DNA from: Acetivibrio saccincola
GTDB taxonomy: Bacteria > Bacillota > Clostridia > Acetivibrionales > Acetivibrionaceae
Reading direction: 5' to 3'
NCBI RefSeq assembly: GCF_002844395.1
Contig: NZ_CP025197.1
Coordinates: 744,001 to 808,000 of the forward strand
Length of the DNA: 64,000 nucleotides
Both the position numbers and the translations under genes were made by a program. The notes below the pieces were generated by a model, which was not told the DNA's origin, made no database searches, and saw only the letters and a list, made by a program, of their open reading frames with translations. This document shows positions 29,216 through 38,900 of this stretch, in pieces. Within the stretch, counting starts at the first letter, position 1; each line of letters opens with the position of its first letter.

Positions 29216-29929
29216 GTGAAAAAATGTCTTATAATAGCGACTATGGTAATATTTTTAGCGGGATGTATTTATGATGTTCCACGAAATGCAGAGCCGACGA
29301 ATATTGAGGATATATGGTCTACAGATATTGAGCCGACAAATGATTTGAATGAAAAGGTCAAAGATACTGAGCCTACAAATGAGTTACAAGAAAAAGATGA
29401 AGATGTTCAACCGACAAGCGATTCAGGTGAAGAAGTTGAAGATATTCAATCAACGAATGAGTTAGAAGAAAGAGAAGTAATTATTGATGAATTAAATGCC
29501 ACAGAAAGCGGAATTATTTACTTAGGTATGACAATGGATGAATTTTGGAATGCCTTAGAAATTGCAAACATAGATAGGAACAAGTTGGGAGAGATTGAGA
29601 TAACTGACCATCCGGATTCATGGCACTATGGAAACAAATATTTTGACTTTGTAGGTGGTGGTTTTGAGTTCAATAAAGAAAACAAACTTCATTCTATAAG
29701 AATAAGAAGATATATGCCGGGTGAAGGAAAATATATTCCTACCAAGCTTGGCTTAGAAATTGGTGATTCAATAGAGAAGATGGAACAGCTTTATGGTACA
29801 GAATATGAGAAAAGTATCAGAGGTGATAATGAGATTGGTTTTTCATATGACATGGGGGAATATATCTTTTGGGGAATATTTGAAGATAATGAACTGATCT
29901 TATGGGAAGTAATCACAAAGATAGAATAG
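29216..29929 (+). CDS. Lipoprotein with LGM domain, candidate CHAP-effector immunity protein (module C)
   Basis: 237 residues from GTG 29216 (CAGGGGG before it) with lipobox LAGC. An acidic linker carries about four EPTN/QPTS-type repeats (residues 20-90). The C-terminal domain (about 100-237: IYLGMTMDEFWNAL, ITDHPDSWHYGNK, KLGLEIGDSIEKMEQLYG) is clearly related to the C-terminal domain of the module E lipoprotein (42,851). Both follow effectors with the same CHAP domain, so it may block that domain at the cell surface. Confidence 0.65.
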   Translation: MKKCLIIATMVIFLAGCIYDVPRNAEPTNIEDIWSTDIEPTNDLNEKVKDTEPTNELQEKDEDVQPTSDSGEEVEDIQSTNELEEREVIIDELNATESGIIYLGMTMDEFWNALEIANIDRNKLGEIEITDHPDSWHYGNKYFDFVGGGFEFNKENKLHSIRIRRYMPGEGKYIPTKLGLEIGDSIEKMEQLYGTEYEKSIRGDNEIGFSYDMGEYIFWGIFEDNELILWEVITKIE

Positions 29930-30093
29930 AACTAGAGGATGCGTTAGATGTAGAAAGTGACAAGTATATCAATAAGGCTGCGAGCTTTAAAGGGAAAATA
30001 GAAAAGGAGAAAGCAATTGAAATTTTGGACAGGAAGGAATGTAAGCCTGGTGAATTACCAAATATCCATGTATATGAATTAATAAAAAATTAG
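29902..30093 (+). CDS. Small unknown reading frame
   Basis: 63 residues, charged, no recognised domain. It overlaps the end of the lipoprotein gene by 28 bases and has a weak start site. It could be a fragment of a longer gene. Confidence 0.25.
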   Translation: MGSNHKDRIELEDALDVESDKYINKAASFKGKIEKEKAIEILDRKECKPGELPNIHVYELIKN

Positions 30094-30113
30094 ACATAAA
30101 AAGGTGAATTCAT

Positions 30114-30905
30114 ATGAAAAGATTAATGATAGCAATAGTTGTAATGACAATGCTGGTGACAGTAATAGGCGGAGTATTATTGGTAAATGCCAATGCAGAT
30201 GTAAGTGTAACGGTAGATGGCAGGAAAGTGGTATTTCCTGATGCGAAGCCGTTTATAGATGAAAATGGCAGGACATTGATACCGGTAAGGTTTGTAACGG
30301 AGGATTTGGGAGCAACGGTTGAGTGGAATGCACAGGACAGGGAAGTGTATATAACAAAAGACGGAGTATATATAATGATAAGAATAGGCCAGGAGATAAT
30401 ACTGGTAAACGGCAGAACAAAGGCAATGGATACAAAGGCGATAATAAAAGAGGACAGAACATATGTGCCGATAAGGTACGTGGCAGAAGAGTTGGGAGCG
30501 ACAGTAGGCTGGGATGCAAGCACAAGAACTGTAATTATAACGACAGATAAGGATGTAGAGCCAACTCCGACACCTGTAAAAAAACCTTCAGCTGCTCCGA
30601 CGAAAGACCCTGTAACGGGATGGATTACAATTAGGGAAGATAGAACGTGGGTAGAATATTCTATGTCAATACGTTGGAACTCAGATAATGAGTTATTAAA
30701 TAAAAGATATGATGCAGTAGAAAAAATGTTTGCAGAAAGATATGGAGAAGATATTGCAAAAGAAATATTTGCCTATGTCAGATTAAAACAGACTAGAGAG
30801 TATGTATTGGAATATAGGGAGTTTAAAATGAATAATCAAGTTATAACTGTAGCCGGAAAAGGAGTAGGTCTTGATATTTATGTGTGGAAAGAGGGAGCAA
30901 TTTAA
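30114..30905 (+). CDS. Exported protein with copper amine oxidase N-terminal-like (stalk) domain, copy 1
   Basis: 263 residues: a signal peptide, then two repeats of the stalk-type domain (GRTLIPVRFVTEDLGATVEW and RTYVPIRYVAEELGATVGW), a Pro/Thr linker, and a C-terminal domain of about 100 residues I do not recognise. The stalk domain is a beta module common on clostridial surfaces. A close paralog is at 34,791. RBS AAAAGGTG. Confidence 0.75.
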   Translation: MKRLMIAIVVMTMLVTVIGGVLLVNANADVSVTVDGRKVVFPDAKPFIDENGRTLIPVRFVTEDLGATVEWNAQDREVYITKDGVYIMIRIGQEIILVNGRTKAMDTKAIIKEDRTYVPIRYVAEELGATVGWDASTRTVIITTDKDVEPTPTPVKKPSAAPTKDPVTGWITIREDRTWVEYSMSIRWNSDNELLNKRYDAVEKMFAERYGEDIAKEIFAYVRLKQTREYVLEYREFKMNNQVITVAGKGVGLDIYVWKEGAI

Positions 30906-31035
30906 ATGAAAAGGGTTGTTTTATTTATCCTAAAATAATAGGACATTTCATACTACCATATTCTCTTGTTGCAGCAGATGCAGAAGATATTCCAAGACCT
31001 GAATTAGTGAAGATTGCAAATGAAGAGTTGACTTC
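30906..31035 (+). pseudogene. 5' remnant of the surface-protein gene
   Basis: This stretch matches the first about 45 codons of the gene at 35,585 (MKRVVLF, then EDIPRPEL and ANEEL) but has stops and a shift. It is cut at 31,036, where the module D repeat begins. It shows that the stalk/surface-protein pair once existed here too. Confidence 0.65.
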
Positions 31036-31931
31036 GAAAGGTAAAATATAGAAAAATAATGTCTTTTGTCCAATGAAATGTACCATTTGTCAAAAACTAT
31101 TGTAATCGAGAAGCCAATAAAATATAATAAATTCCAAATTGGTTACAATAGGATTGCAAAGGGGGGTGATTTTCAATGTCACTAATTTCTGTAGATACAG
31201 AAGCATTAAAAGATATAGAGAAAAAGTTTGGTACTCTATCCCAAAAAATTGGTCAAACAGAAAGCAACCTTAAATCCATTAGAAGCAACCTGGATTCGGA
31301 TATAAAAAACAGAAACGGTATAGACAGCAAACTGCAAAACCTAATCAAAGAATTGGATGAAGAAGAGAGGGTTTTGAACCAAGCAAAGCAATTTTTAAGC
31401 AAAACAATAAAGCAGTATCAGGATCTTGAGAAATCGATGCAAAACAAAGTAAACGAAATAAACGGAGATACTAAACCCAAAAAGAATATATTCTCAAAGA
31501 TATTTGATGCTGTGACATCACCAATAAAGAAGAATATCGAAATTATTCAAAAGATAATATCGTTACCGGTGATAATCGGCAGTACCATAATCGGCAATAC
31601 AGTGATAAAAGGAGTAGGGGATATATTATCGGAAGAGGGAAGTAAGGTTACCAACGAGCCTCTTGAAGAGAAAAAGGAGAAAAGTGAAAACAGTTCAATA
31701 CCGCCGCTTAGCGGGGTGCTGAGTTATAACCCCAATGTATACAGCGAAGAGGTATTGATGATGCAGAGAAGGCTGAACGAAATATATGCGGGAGTAAGTG
31801 GGTATACGAAGATAAAGGAAGACGGCTACTTTGGATCGGAGACCTTAGCGGCAGTGAACAGATACAAAGAAGAGCATGGATTGTGGAACTTCGGGGAATA
31901 CGAAGGCAAAGTAGGGGAAACAACATGGAAT
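31036..31931 (+). repeat. Direct repeat, copy 2 (partner 26,825-27,720)
   Basis: See partner. This copy has the A6 form of the tract and keeps the effector frame open. Confidence 0.85.
31064..31128 (+). promoter_or_regulatory. 21-bp-period direct repeat and -10 box, module D
   Basis: TTTTGTC (31064) and ATTTGTC (31085), TATAAT at 31123-31128; identical to module C. Confidence 0.5.
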
Positions 31932-32492
31932 CATATGTTTACTTCTGAGCCTAAAGTAAATTCTACAGGCGGTCAAGGGAATGATAAACCGGTTATTGCA
32001 AACTCTCAGGGGTCAGGGAATGGTTTAACTGATGCACCTATAGAATTGCTTGGGCAAGCTCAAGTTTATGCTGAGTTCGGCGGAGCACGGCGAATCGTGT
32101 CTTTGACAGATTTGCAGTCAGGGAAGACTTTTAATATTTCTTGGGCGTCTTCACCGGGTTATCATACAGACTGGTCACCTGCTACTGCAGAAGATGTTGA
32201 GATTATAAAAAGCATCCTTCCAAATGGAGAGTGGTCATGGGATCCACGCCCTGCTGTTGTTACTATAGATGGCAGGCAAATAGCTGTTGGTATTCATTTA
32301 CGTCCCCATGCACAGAATTTTGCACCAGGTAATGGCTTGCCTAGTGCAAGTAATGAAAGACCAAAAGATGGTTGGGGTCCGGGAGGACACATGTGTATGT
32401 ATTATGGAGATTCTCCTCCTAATAATTCTGACTGGGATAAAAGAATGAATGAGGCAGCTAGAATAGCATTTAATTGGGGAAAAGGAGAATGA
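31176..32492 (+). CDS. Effector D: T7SS-type N-terminus, PG-binding repeat, unrecognised C-terminal domain
   Basis: 438 residues, frame intact. Residues 1-95 are the helical export domain, a hydrophobic segment is at about 125-150, and one peptidoglycan-binding repeat at about 175-255. The C-terminal about 155 residues carry HLRPH and GGHMCMYYGDS, which recalls an H..PH/GHxCxH-type pattern seen in some clostridial wall proteins and suggests a metal- or Cys-dependent enzyme. I cannot name the family. It is the only effector of the array that is short, with a single catalytic candidate. Confidence 0.75.
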   Translation: MSLISVDTEALKDIEKKFGTLSQKIGQTESNLKSIRSNLDSDIKNRNGIDSKLQNLIKELDEEERVLNQAKQFLSKTIKQYQDLEKSMQNKVNEINGDTKPKKNIFSKIFDAVTSPIKKNIEIIQKIISLPVIIGSTIIGNTVIKGVGDILSEEGSKVTNEPLEEKKEKSENSSIPPLSGVLSYNPNVYSEEVLMMQRRLNEIYAGVSGYTKIKEDGYFGSETLAAVNRYKEEHGLWNFGEYEGKVGETTWNHMFTSEPKVNSTGGQGNDKPVIANSQGSGNGLTDAPIELLGQAQVYAEFGGARRIVSLTDLQSGKTFNISWASSPGYHTDWSPATAEDVEIIKSILPNGEWSWDPRPAVVTIDGRQIAVGIHLRPHAQNFAPGNGLPSASNERPKDGWGPGGHMCMYYGDSPPNNSDWDKRMNEAARIAFNWGKGE

Positions 32493-32497
32493 ATATT

Positions 32498-33235
32498 ATG
32501 AGAAGAAATATTTTTAAATTTTCGCTGTGTTTCATGTTGCTCATGTTTGCTTTGGTACATAGCGGCTGCTGTAATAATCTTAAACCTTCATCGACATCTC
32601 AACCGACAGGACAATTGACACCGGAAAGTGCGACGCCGGAACCCATGGTGAAAGAACATGAAACGCCGGAAAATCCGGAAGAGATTTTAGAAGTTAAAGA
32701 AACGATTCTTTCGGCTGAAGAGGCAGAAGTTATTTTAAATAAGAAATTCGAAGAGGACTACAAAATATCATATCTGCCGGACATTAACAAGTACGAAGAA
32801 GGGATTCTGCATTACGGTTTTTTATTGGATTATTCTGATTGGGAATCAAACGTTGAAAATGCATTTGTGTATGTTTGGATAAACTCGGCTACAGGGGAAA
32901 TAAGTAGTATTAAAGAGAAGGAATTATACGCTAATATACCTGATCCTATGTTTCCCGTCCCAATGTTAAATGGTACGGTTATTCCCTATGATTATTTTTC
33001 GCCTCCCGGTTATGCCTGGAGAGGAGGCTATGTGTTTTCGGATAAAAGTGTAATGGAAGCATATCAGGCACAGCTTAGGGAAGCAGGATTTGTTGATCAG
33101 GGAGAGGTTATGTCGGTGGATTCGTTGTGGTTATACGAGAGGGATACGGATGGTGCAACGCTTATGGTTGAGTTTCGTTGTGGAGAGGAAGGAAGTCTTA
33201 GTATATGTATGTCCGTCAGCTACAAGGATAGGTAG
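32498..33235 (+). CDS. Lipoprotein, candidate immunity protein of module D
   Basis: 245 residues from ATG 32498 (AAAGGAG 10 bases before; earlier in-frame ATGs overlap the effector end). Signal peptide with SGC lipobox, a Thr/Pro/Glu linker (about 25-60), then a globular part with PPGYAWRGGY near residue 170. No family recognised. It begins 6 bases after the effector D stop, so the two are surely co-transcribed. Confidence 0.65.
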   Translation: MRRNIFKFSLCFMLLMFALVHSGCCNNLKPSSTSQPTGQLTPESATPEPMVKEHETPENPEEILEVKETILSAEEAEVILNKKFEEDYKISYLPDINKYEEGILHYGFLLDYSDWESNVENAFVYVWINSATGEISSIKEKELYANIPDPMFPVPMLNGTVIPYDYFSPPGYAWRGGYVFSDKSVMEAYQAQLREAGFVDQGEVMSVDSLWLYERDTDGATLMVEFRCGEEGSLSICMSVSYKDR

Positions 33236-33281
33236 AATAGGATGTTTTATTCGATTCTAATATATTTTGCACTACTTTATT

Positions 33282-33310
33282 TTGAATGACTCATATATTT
33301 ATGTTATAAT
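33282..33310 (+). promoter_or_regulatory. Sigma-A promoter of the 33,352 lipoprotein
   Basis: TTGAAT (33282), 17-base spacer, TATAAT (33305-33310); 42 bases before the ATG. This gene has its own promoter, unlike the other candidate immunity genes. Confidence 0.7.
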
Positions 33311-33351
33311 TGGAAAACAAAATAAAAAGAATTTGCATTCTTGGAGGAATT

Positions 33352-34608
33352 ATGAAGAAGTTTATTTTGTTAACCCTAATATTCTATATGCTTATTACAA
33401 CTACAGGTTGTAAAAATGACGTTCATATTTCAAATAGTGGATCTCAACAAGGCATTCAAAACACTATGAATGAAAATGAATATTTAATTAAAGTCAAGTC
33501 ATTTCAAGATGAAATATCTAAATATAATTCAGATTTACAACCAAATCAAATAACGGAAATTTGCCACTCAGCAAGTGAAGAACTTGTGGATATTCTCCTG
33601 CAAAAAGATAGTATCTCGTCAGATTTAGTAAGTATTTTAGGAAATGAATCCGAATTCTACATAAAAATTAAAAATGATAATACGTTAAACAAGCTAAATT
33701 GTAGAATTGTTGAGTTTGGAACAAAACAATCTGTCATGGGAGGAGTTGTAAAACTTTATATCCAGTCTTGGAATGACAGTATACCTCAAGTTCAGGAAAT
33801 CTATTCAGCCGTTATAGGTGAAAATATTGCGAAAATAATAGATTATTCTATAGTTTTACAGGACAATGATTACTATTTTGTTATAATTGATAAACTTTAC
33901 GGACCTGAAAGCATATATGTGAGAATTGACACAAAAAAATACATTAATAGTGAGTGGATTCCATGTTCCGAGCTTATTGAGACAAATATAAAGGGGTGGA
34001 ATATTGAGAGTGAAGGGTTAATTATATTAAATAGCCAAAAGATATCTTTTAACAATGAAAATGATTATGAAGTCAAGCTGAATGAGAATATATGTGAAAT
34101 AGACGTTGTAGATGTAAATAAAAATATTATTGACACGCTGAATATTAGATTTGAAGATGGGAAATGGCAGATTGGTTTTGAAAGCAAAGGGGAGAAAGAT
34201 GTTAAATGGTTAAGATTCTCGACATCCGATTTTACTAATGAAAGAGAACTGATAAAAAAATATAGAGAAAAAGAAATAAAAGATATTGAAGAGGGTAAAA
34301 TGGGCAGTGATACAGTGGTTAAAATAGGGATAGCGTTAGCTGACGTCAATAATGACGGCGAAGATGAAATAATTGCCTTATTATCTCATAAATATTATAG
34401 TTCTTCTCAATCAAATGCAGTTTTAGGGATTTATTTTATCAGTAATGGAGAAGTTAATAGGTACGTTCCCTTACCTAGTGTATTTGTTGATACTGGAAAT
34501 TTGGAAAAGCAGAACGAAATTGGCTATATAGATAATGAAGGAAGTTCATGGGTTGATTTTATTGTTAATGGTAAAAAATACACATGGGACGGGAATATAT
34601 ACAATTAA
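33352..34608 (+). CDS. Lipoprotein with a C-terminal calcium-loop motif
   Basis: 418 residues from ATG 33352 (TTGGAGG before it). Signal peptide with lipobox TTGC. Near residue 330 there is DVNNDGEDEI, an FG-GAP-like loop similar to that in the module B lipoprotein. No catalytic motif was seen. It has its own promoter and may be an extra (orphan) immunity gene. Confidence 0.65.
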   Translation: MKKFILLTLIFYMLITTTGCKNDVHISNSGSQQGIQNTMNENEYLIKVKSFQDEISKYNSDLQPNQITEICHSASEELVDILLQKDSISSDLVSILGNESEFYIKIKNDNTLNKLNCRIVEFGTKQSVMGGVVKLYIQSWNDSIPQVQEIYSAVIGENIAKIIDYSIVLQDNDYYFVIIDKLYGPESIYVRIDTKKYINSEWIPCSELIETNIKGWNIESEGLIILNSQKISFNNENDYEVKLNENICEIDVVDVNKNIIDTLNIRFEDGKWQIGFESKGEKDVKWLRFSTSDFTNERELIKKYREKEIKDIEEGKMGSDTVVKIGIALADVNNDGEDEIIALLSHKYYSSSQSNAVLGIYFISNGEVNRYVPLPSVFVDTGNLEKQNEIGYIDNEGSSWVDFIVNGKKYTWDGNIYN

Positions 34609-34790
34609 ATATAATGAAAAATAGCTCAAAAGATATAATGATTATGTGAGTATTTTTATAAATTATTGAGCCGTTCTATACATTAATTATAAATATATAT
34701 AAGATTGTGGGCATTGAAGAATTCCTGTCAAATATATATGTGTATTAATAAGATAGCATTAATAATATTAAAAAAATAATGGGTGATTTT

Positions 34791-35588
34791 ATGAAAAGAT
34801 TAATGATAATATTGATTGCAATAGCAATGCTGGCGACCTTGATAGGCGGAGCATTGACGGCAAGTGCTGATACAGATGTTAGCGTAACGGTAGATGGCAG
34901 GAAAGTGGTATTTCCTGATGCAAAGCCCTTTATAGATGAAAACGGCAGGACATTAATACCTGTAAGATTTGTAACTGAGGATTTAGGAGCGACTGTAGAA
35001 TGGAATGCAGAAGACAGAGAAGTGTATATAACAAAGGATAAATCAAATGTATTGATAAGAATAGGGCAGGAGAGGATATTAGTAAACGGTATAACCAAAA
35101 CAATGGATACAAAGGCAATAATACGGTATGACAGGACATATGTGCCCATAAGGTATGTGGCAGAAGGACTTGGAGCAACAGTAGGCTGGGATGCAGGTAC
35201 AAGAACGGTGATTATAACAACAATAAAGGATGTAGATCCAACTCCGATACCTACCCTAACACCTTCAGCAACACCTGAAAAGGATCCTGTAACTGGATGG
35301 ATTACAGTTAAGGAAGATTTGACTTGGGTGGAATATTCCATGTCAATTAATTGGACAGTTGATAATGAGTTATTAAATAAAAGATATGATGCAGCAGAAA
35401 AAATGTTTGCAGAAAGGTATGGAGAAGATATTGCAAAAGAAATATTTGCCTATGTCAGATTAAAACAAACCAGACCGTATGTATTGGAATATAAGAGATT
35501 TAAAATGAATAATCAATTTATAACTGTGTCTGGAAAAGGAGCGGGTCTTGATATTAAGGTATGGAAAGAGGGAGTAATTTTAAAATGA
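34791..35588 (+). CDS. Exported stalk-domain protein, copy 2
   Basis: 265 residues from ATG 34791 (the frame has an earlier ATG at 34779, but the paralog at 30,114 begins MKRLMI as here). Signal peptide, two copper amine oxidase N-terminal-like repeats, Pro/Thr linker, and the same C-terminal domain as the paralog (YSMSI, NELLNKRYDA). It overlaps the next gene by 4 bases (ATG 35585, TAA 35586-35588), so it is coupled to the surface protein. Confidence 0.75.
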   Translation: MKRLMIILIAIAMLATLIGGALTASADTDVSVTVDGRKVVFPDAKPFIDENGRTLIPVRFVTEDLGATVEWNAEDREVYITKDKSNVLIRIGQERILVNGITKTMDTKAIIRYDRTYVPIRYVAEGLGATVGWDAGTRTVIITTIKDVDPTPIPTLTPSATPEKDPVTGWITVKEDLTWVEYSMSINWTVDNELLNKRYDAAEKMFAERYGEDIAKEIFAYVRLKQTRPYVLEYKRFKMNNQFITVSGKGAGLDIKVWKEGVILK

Positions 35589-35800
35589 AAAAGGTTGTCT
35601 TATTTATTGTAGTAATAGGATATTTAATTTTACACTGTTCTATTGTTGCAGCAGCAGGAGAAGATATACCAAGACCTGAATTGGTAAGGCTTGCAAATGA
35701 AGAGTTGATAAGAAAAGGGCTAAGAAGGACCGATTATTTTAGTGACAAAAAAATCACGGTGGAAGGGATTTATCCACCAACCCGCATCTGGAAGGTATGA
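35585..35800 (+). CDS. Large surface protein, signal-peptide fragment (first frame)
   Basis: 71 residues: signal peptide (MKKVVLFIVVIGYLI, AAAG cleavage region) and EDIPRPELVRLANEELIRKG. The frame is lost near a CCACCAACCC stretch (about 35,780-35,790); in the next frame the sequence continues HLEGMRNLIVYGDPHG. I take 35,585-39,113 as one exported-protein gene broken into three frames. Confidence 0.6.
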   Translation: MKKVVLFIVVIGYLILHCSIVAAAGEDIPRPELVRLANEELIRKGLRRTDYFSDKKITVEGIYPPTRIWKV

Positions 35801-35997
35801 GAAACTTAATAGTATATGGGGATCCCCACGGAACTTTTTCACAGGACCGTTACCGCTACTTAGGCTATACCATGGACAATGATTTTTTTACTAATTATTT
35901 ATTCAGAAATGATGCTACAGGCAATGCACCATTGATAGACAGGAACTGGCAGCCAGATCCAAAAAAAATCCAAAAACACGCCATATGCCTCAATTAG
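35797..35997 (+). CDS. Large surface protein, second fragment
   Basis: 66 residues with YGDPHGTFSQDRYRYLG. The frame ends because of an A8 tract (35961-35968); adding one A would run it straight into the third fragment. Alone it has no signal peptide. Confidence 0.55.
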   Translation: MRNLIVYGDPHGTFSQDRYRYLGYTMDNDFFTNYLFRNDATGNAPLIDRNWQPDPKKIQKHAICLN

Positions 35998-38900
35998 AAA
36001 ACTCACAAGGTGATTTTAATAATAATCCGGATTTTGAAGAAAGCATCCGAGAAGGCTTAAAGCTTATATCACGCATAAGAAACGGCGAAATATATGATTT
36101 CCCGGAGCATAGGCTGGATGAAAGAGAGTGGCATCAATACGTACACGTATATCAGCCGCCTACAAGTGTAAGCTGGGGCAGCGGGATTATGTTTCATATG
36201 ACAAGTGACGGACGTATTTGGTATCTTTCGGTGCCAATGGCACCTTTAGAACCGGATGAACTACCTCCACCGGATACAGGCTCTATAAACGCAAGCCTTA
36301 GGGTTGTCAATGTAACTCCCGAAAGGCTTGCAGACGGGGAAAGAGGTGTGAGGGTCACCCTTGATTCAAGCGGTTCAACGGCTGTATTAAATGACGAAAA
36401 CGTAGCAATAACAGCCCGTAGATACTTTGATGATTTTGGCAATGAATATCCTACAACCAATAATACATTTGTTTTTCCCGTTGACTATGCACAGCCGGGT
36501 TCATTTATAACCCTTAAGGTAAGGGTATTCAGCCAGGATTTATATAATGCTGGACTTAGGGCAGAAGATGAAACAAGTGTAACCATACATATCGGAAGAG
36601 AAAGAGAAATTGAAATTGATGGCAGAGGTGTATTGGCTGCTGATGTAAGGGGGAGCGAAAAGTTTGATGTACTAAGGGGAATACCCGGTACAGAAAGCCT
36701 TTACGCAAATATCACAGATGTTCCGGCATATTTGGCGGATGTGGAATACAGGCCGGTAAGTGATAAAGTTGAATACACAGTGGAAGTAAGGCGTACATAC
36801 AATCTACGCTGGGAAGTTGACAATGGACATTACAGAAATATTCGTGACGAAAACGGATTTATTGTAAGACAGGAATGGATTCCAAACTGGGTGACCAGAA
36901 CTGACAGCCAGACCATTACAAGGACATATACAGTTGAAAGGGAATATCTGTACTATTTAATTGACCATTTGGAGGTTTACGGTCTTGAAAATGCGGTAAT
37001 CAGAAACGGATGTTTGCCTAACGGTTCTATTACCCTTACACCAAGAGGATATGCTCCTCCGAAAGTTGAAATTGACAGGAACAATTCAAACTATTTTACA
37101 AATGCATCAACAAGAAAGTCAGCTTTGCCTGACGGTGCCACCATGAGACTGAGGCCGGATGGACAGAGCAGCAATGTTACCGTTAACAAAAACAGTTCAA
37201 GGGACTATGTAATTGATCCTGGTTACACAATTGTAATTGAGTTGCCGGATGTTTCACTAAACGGTGGAAGAGGAGGAAGGCCAAGTACTCCTTATATTTC
37301 TCAAAATGAGTGGAGAGGAATAGCAGAAGGAGCCATTTGGTATGTAAGAGTTAGAAATGACAAGTTGGTAATTGACGGACATACCGTTTCAGACAACAGA
37401 TGGAGAAACGGATTTACAGATGAACCTGCGGAACTTCCTTCTGCAGGCAGTATAGGAAAAGATGTTTTATTTGAACACAAAGGAACGGTTCCAAACAAAG
37501 AACTTACAATAAAAGCTAATACACCAAACGGTGTGTATGAGAGCAGCGGAGAAATAAACTATGTGAGAGTTACAAACATAAACGGCAGCAGAGAAAGAAT
37601 AACAAATGAAATTGATGTAAATCCGGTAATAGTACATACTCCTGTTGAATGTGCTCCTGCCGTAAAAGATGACAGAGGTTTTAACCAGGAGATAAATGCT
37701 GATAGAAGCAGATCGTCTTTAATACTTGGAAGACCGTCAACCCTGACAATCCCAATAGTGGGAAGATACATGAATTTGCCGGGGTATAATAGAAATTATG
37801 CAAACTACATAAGGGAGATACAGGTAAGATTCCCCTTTGACATTTATTTAGGTCAAAATAAAAACGGAACTTACTTAAAAGCAGGTACGTGGCATACCAT
37901 AAGGGAAAGTCAGATAGACGGCTCCGGAAATGAAGTTAGATTGGACTTTTTCCTTCCTGAATGGGTGGACGAAGGAAACTACAATGTTGAAGTAAAAGTG
38001 TTTGCAGTAAATTCAGAACCTGATGACGGAAGGGTTCAGAGAAGGGAAAATTCAGAAAGAAGAAATAACGTACCGGTAAACTATGTAGCGGAAAATACCG
38101 TTCCGGTAAGAGTCATAGGCCGTGTTTACGGATTTAGGATAACAGATATAAATGACTATCCAAGATGGAGGGAAGTATTTAGAACAGGTCAAAATACATC
38201 AGAGCACACAGGCAACTACTACAGTGCCGGTGATAATGACGAAAACGGCAGGAAGAAGAGGGATGCAGGAAGATTTACACTGCCTATACTAAACGGAAGC
38301 CACACAGGTGCCGTTAATTTAGGAGTGCTAAAATCAGGATATAAATTCTATTTTGAGCTTAACACAGTAGGCAATCACTTTACGGAAGATGATTTTGTAA
38401 GCATAATACCGGAGTTTAGGTATGTGAAAAAAGACGGAACGGGATGGAAGAGGGTAGACCTTTGGTACATGCAGAGAATTGACGGAAAGGACAAGTTTAT
38501 AAAAGTAGGAAGTGAGGAAGACCGGAAAAACAGAAAGACAATGCAGCTGGGAGATTCTTACCGCAATGTACCTGCAAAAGAAATAAAAGATACAAGCAGT
38601 ATTTTAGGAGTATCTGAGAGCACATTGAGAAATCAGGATGCATACACCGGCTGGTACGGAAGGATTGTACTGTCCTGGAAGTCAAGGACCTTTGTAGGAG
38701 ATGATACAAATCTGCCATATGGAGTTGACAGTGAGAAAGCAAAGAAATCCGTACAAAAATGGTACGGTGAATACGGAATACCTAATGCAGTGTATGTATG
38801 TGAAGCAGGAAGGGATGTTATAAAAGAACTGTCTAAGACGGGTAAAAGCATAGAAGAGTATGACGGATGGCTAAAGGACGGATACATAGTTGTAAACTTT

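Noticed and set aside
34745-35341. 198-codon minus-strand frame opposite the stalk gene
   Set aside because: Shadow of a repeat-rich coding region; the plus strand has signal peptide and paralog support.
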